Positions 60,536 to 64,000 of a stretch of 64,000 nucleotides of DNA are shown here, piece after piece. Within the stretch, counting starts at the first letter, position 1. Every line of letters starts with the position of its first letter. The stretch is from Opitutaceae bacterium. GTDB lineage: Bacteria > Verrucomicrobiota > Verrucomicrobiia > Opitutales > Opitutaceae. The notes under the pieces were generated by a model, which worked only from the letters and a program-made list of their open reading frames with translations, was not told the origin of the DNA and did not search any database. Location: NCBI GenBank assembly GCA_002694885.1, contig NZNM01000072.1, positions 36,639 through 100,638 on the forward strand, in the 5' to 3' direction. Position numbers and translations under genes: made by a program.

Positions 60536-61894
60536 TTACAAAGATCGAACGAATTTTAGCAATTCGCGACGTTGTTCCCTCGGCATTTTCATAAATGCCT
60601 GCTTGCTCGACTCCGCTTCCCCCCCGTGCCAGAGTATCGCTTCTTCAATATTGCGAGCTCGGCCATCGTGAAGCAGCCGAGAGTGCCCGTTTACAGTAGG
60701 AATAAGGCCAATTCCCCATAAGGGAGGAGTCCGCCACTCCTCTCCGTTGGCCTCAAAGTCCGGTCTCTTGTCGGCTAATCCGTCTCCCATGTCGTGGAGG
60801 AGCAGATCTGTATAAGGATAGATTGTTTGGCCGGCCAAAGCTTGTATGGAGTAATCCTCTCGCGTCTGAAACTGGGGCGTGTGGCAACTGGAACATTTAG
60901 CTACCTCGAAAAGCTCCTTGCCTGATTCGTAGGATTCGAGATTCTTGAATCGTGAAGCGGGCGGGGCGAGCGTTTTCAAATAGAAGACCACATCCTCCAA
61001 ATCGCGACTTTCTATCTCTGGACTCCCGCCGCTGGGAAAGGCGATTGGATCCAAATGCTTAGGTGAATGATTCTCGTCGGGAAAGATAGGCGAAGTGATG
61101 CCTATGTCTCCTTGAAAAGCTCCTGCTGTTTGGTCAATCAATGTTGCTTTGTTCGCTTTCCAGCCGTACTTACCAATTGAATACGATTCCCTGCTAGGGC
61201 TCCATACGCGGTTGACCCGTCCCGATACCCCATCGCCGTCCCAGTCATCTGGGTCCGCTTGAGCTAAAATAGCTTCGTCGGTAATGGCGTCGAGCAAGCC
61301 CAAACCATAAACCGCAGAGGCTACGCGAGCCGACTTCAGCAGTCTCCCTGGAGCTCCGTAGCCCCAATTATCCATTTTGATTGCCGGCTTAAGCAAACTA
61401 AAGGAAGTCCCGTCCGGGTAGCTTCCGTTGATATGTTCGTATTCAATAGATACGCGCGCCTCTGGCTTAGCGTTTGGAAGGGATCTAACGCTGATTTGAT
61501 TTCCGTAAATCGGGTGCGGTTTAGGGGCTCCTTTGGTATCCTTTCCAGGCAAACTGACACGGACTAGAAAGCCGTCCGGAACTTCGCCGAGATTGGGTGG
61601 CTCCCCTCTACCGTCCTTGAGATGGCATGACGAGCAAGATCGCGTGTTAAATAAGGGGCCCAACCCGTCTCGCCCATCGACAACTGATGAAGCATTCACC
61701 CAATTTGTGTTGAAAAGAGTGTCTCCCGAGAAGAAGCGGGCGAAGTCCCTAGGGTTGAGATTCTCAGCAGGTAAAGTGAATGCTTCGCGCGAGGCGTCGA
61801 ATACTGTGGTTTCCCCACCGGGCAGTCGGTAGTCAGCTAGAGCACTGGCAAGTGAAGTGGCCAAGACCCACCAGGCGATGCATTTGCTGATCAT
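60536..61894 (-). CDS. Di-heme oxidoreductase (DUF1111 / thiol-oxidoreductase-like), two CxxCH motifs
   Basis: GLGPLFNTRSCSSCHLKDGRGEPP, ELFEVAKCSSCHTPQFQ, YPYTDLLLHDMGDGLADKRPDFEANGEEWRTPPLWGIGLIPTVNGHSRLLHDGRARNIEEAILWHGGEA; start at ATG 61894 overlapping the imelysin stop. Confidence 0.93.
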   Translation of the reverse strand: MISKCIAWWVLATSLASALADYRLPGGETTVFDASREAFTLPAENLNPRDFARFFSGDTLFNTNWVNASSVVDGRDGLGPLFNTRSCSSCHLKDGRGEPPNLGEVPDGFLVRVSLPGKDTKGAPKPHPIYGNQISVRSLPNAKPEARVSIEYEHINGSYPDGTSFSLLKPAIKMDNWGYGAPGRLLKSARVASAVYGLGLLDAITDEAILAQADPDDWDGDGVSGRVNRVWSPSRESYSIGKYGWKANKATLIDQTAGAFQGDIGITSPIFPDENHSPKHLDPIAFPSGGSPEIESRDLEDVVFYLKTLAPPASRFKNLESYESGKELFEVAKCSSCHTPQFQTREDYSIQALAGQTIYPYTDLLLHDMGDGLADKRPDFEANGEEWRTPPLWGIGLIPTVNGHSRLLHDGRARNIEEAILWHGGEAESSKQAFMKMPREQRRELLKFVRSL

Positions 61895-63081
61895 CGAAGC
61901 CGAGTATTCAGCTCCATGAACTCCTCGGCATCGGACATGGAATAGACAAACTCCCACAAAGCCGCAATCGCCTGATCAATAGTCTCTCGACCTTTGGAAT
62001 CGGTGGGGGCAACAATAACCTGGTCAAATGGCTTGGGAATCGCTTCGATATGCATTATCGCAGATCGAAACTGCGTTTCCATTCGACCAGCTAGTTCCTT
62101 GTCGGCAGAGGCGATGATATCTATAATCCCTTTTCCATCGATAACGATCTTGCCTGACTTGCTGGTAAATTTTCCGAACAAGATGGATTCTAGCCCCTCC
62201 ATATTGGCGACCAGATCATTGCGAGTGGTGTCGCTGAAACAGGAGTGTTCATCTTCTTGGGATCCGCTCCGAATTGCTGCAGCGAGGCGTTCGCTCGCGA
62301 TTTCCCTTCCAGCCATTGAGGCGATTCCGGTCATGATCGAACGAATGATCCGAGAAGGACGCCGGATGAAAAATTCCCCGCTTCCTCCATCATAGTTCGC
62401 TGGATTCCACTCCTCCGAAACGGTCACGAGGTGACTCCGCAGCACTTCTGTAGCGGTAATTAGATAAGCCATTCGCCGGTCCGCATTTTTCGCTGTCGTA
62501 AAATCTGTCCATGGACGGTTACCGGGGCCATCGGGATTGAAATCCTGCCCCCAAAGAAGGAATTCGATAGCGTGCCAGCCTGTCGAGACATTCGCCTCGC
62601 CTCCCTGTTCATTCAGCTTTGGAAGGTAGATACTATTTATTTTCGGGTAGCGATCAGGCTGATTGATGATTCCAGAATTGGGATCGTTGCGAGTGTAATC
62701 GATGTAGCTTTCGTCAACAGGCCAGGCGTTGATCAGTATCTCCAATCCAAGCTCGTCAATTGGCGTTTCCGAAAATCGGAAACACTCTGTCTTTCCATAG
62801 CTCTTGCGGGCTTCGATCCACAGGTCCTTGGCGTTTTGCAAAGTCTCGGGCCCCGGATCTTTGCGAAAATGATACACAGCCATATTGAATCGCACGACAT
62901 CGCGAACGGCGTCCGCATACATCGCCCAAGCGATATCGGTGTAATTCGAGAGAGCCCGAAACGCTACCTCGTTGGAGTATTTCTGTCCCTCCGGAGTTGG
63001 GGGAAAGGGCTCGAAATCCGACAGGGCTGGGTTAGCTAAGGCCAGGCCAAGGGCTATCGTACAAATGTTCAGGAAGCGCAT
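61891..63081 (-). CDS. Imelysin family protein
   Basis: W(I)EARKSYGKTECFRF, VSTGWHAIEFLLWGQDFNPDGPGNRPWTDF, signal peptide MRFLNICTIALGLALANPALS. Confidence 0.9.
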   Translation of the reverse strand: MRFLNICTIALGLALANPALSDFEPFPPTPEGQKYSNEVAFRALSNYTDIAWAMYADAVRDVVRFNMAVYHFRKDPGPETLQNAKDLWIEARKSYGKTECFRFSETPIDELGLEILINAWPVDESYIDYTRNDPNSGIINQPDRYPKINSIYLPKLNEQGGEANVSTGWHAIEFLLWGQDFNPDGPGNRPWTDFTTAKNADRRMAYLITATEVLRSHLVTVSEEWNPANYDGGSGEFFIRRPSRIIRSIMTGIASMAGREIASERLAAAIRSGSQEDEHSCFSDTTRNDLVANMEGLESILFGKFTSKSGKIVIDGKGIIDIIASADKELAGRMETQFRSAIMHIEAIPKPFDQVIVAPTDSKGRETIDQAIAALWEFVYSMSDAEEFMELNTRLR

Positions 63082-63561
63082 GTCTGTTTGAAAAAGCGAC
63101 TCCAGATAGCGACATCAAGAGCGAAGAATTCCCTCAAAGTGATTGTAACAAAATTGCCTCATGGACGTGAAGAATGCGACCAAGCGGTTGATTTGGCAAC
63201 AACGAAAATTGGATGCTCTTTTAGGACTCTGAAAATCCTTAAGAGACCGTTCCCATTTAGGCATATCTGAGCCCACTTACAGCGTGACTTTTCATATAGT
63301 ATCAAGGTTACGGATACGTTAAAATAATACGATTGTATGTCGGCAGTGTTAAGCTCAAGTGAACTCAATATTGAAAATTGGCATTAGTTAGGCTTTCGCG
63401 ACCTGTCGATTCGTTCACTTCGTCCGATTCAACTGTGTTTGTATCAATATCCATGATGCTAGTTGCGGAATCCAACGCGATTGGAGGCCTGGGCTGCCTG
63501 TGTTCGGCATTCTCAGCAACTCCAAACAGTTTCAAAAGTAAAATCAAATAATCGTTTGTTT

Positions 63562-64000
63562 ATGAAACCTTCATCCTTCATCCGTTACACGGGAATTGCA
63601 TGGCTAGTCTGTTCAGCCCCTCTTCTATATGCTGATACCTCGCCGAGTACGACAGTCGACCCCTACATCGAGTAGCATCTGCCAGGCGTTCTAGTAGAGA
63701 GCATTTTGACTGTAGACGATGGGACGATTCCTGACTCTGATGGAGGAACGACACGCTTGGTTGGGATCCCAGATGGTATAGGCGTCATCGACGGTGCCGA
63801 TCTGGCGCCTGCAGAGCCGGATTTCTTTTATTTGCTAGTGAACCACGAATTGAATTCCACCCAAGGCGTTGCGAGAGATCATGGCGAGATGGGCGCATTC
63901 GTCTCTAAATGGTGGTCGAGTTAACCAAACTGAGCCATGGCTTTCGTTAGTCTGGACGTATTGATAATGTGGTTAATGTTGTATAGTATGTCAATGTTGG
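63562..64000 (+). pseudogene. DUF839/PhoX-like secreted phosphatase gene with in-frame stop, truncated by the window end
   Basis: Signal-peptide ORF MKPSSFIRYTGIAWLVCSAPLLYADT...DPYIE* (TAG 63673-63675), continuing in the same frame as HLPGVLVESILTVDDGTIPDSDGGTTRLVGIPDGIGVIDGADL...FYLLVNHELNSTQGVARDHGEMGAFVSKW, then lost near 63913. Confidence 0.65.

Noticed and set aside
1-64000. CRISPR arrays, toxin-antitoxin, restriction-modification or phage-defence islands
   Set aside because: No regularly spaced direct repeats and no nuclease/helicase/methyltransferase defence gene clusters seen; FkbM and TrmA/RlmD methyltransferases are not defence-type.

Overview
The window looks like a chromosomal segment of a Verrucomicrobia/Opitutae-like bacterium (inferred from gene content, not from a marker gene). 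Its ordered housekeeping content includes: a 6-phosphofructokinase fragment at the left edge; an NhaC-type antiporter; molybdenum-cofactor genes (XdhC-like, MocA-like, moaE, moaD, moaC, moeA); gnd; holA; purB; an rRNA/tRNA uracil methyltransferase; dcd; an aminotransferase; a tRNA-Ser(GGA); a 13-gene complex I operon (nuoB-nuoN, with no nuoA next to it); comEC; thiD; rarA; a three-ORF proton-translocating transhydrogenase (pntA1/pntA2/pntB); and a DUF1111/imelysin pair. Accessory content includes a DUF1800 - DUF1501 - giant cytochrome c/Ig/repeat-protein cassette, followed by the out-of-frame remnant of a second tandem cassette. The strongest window-wide signal is that several accessory genes are broken in different ways while every core gene is intact: a deletion-fusion (2815-3598), a frameshifted response regulator (22670-23190), an LtaS-like sulfatase with two in-frame stops (26663-27973), an M56/BlaR1 gene with one in-frame stop (59042-60466), a DUF839-like gene with an in-frame stop (63562 to end), and an IS3-type transposase remnant beside tRNA-Ser. 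REP-like and other inverted repeats lie in intergenic regions. I saw no CRISPR array, prophage or rRNA operon, and no clearly novel defence system. The most unusual locus is the split LtaS-like sulfatase / lipoprotein-membrane protein pair at 26.6-29.5 kb. All family assignments come from reading the translated sequence; no database search was run.
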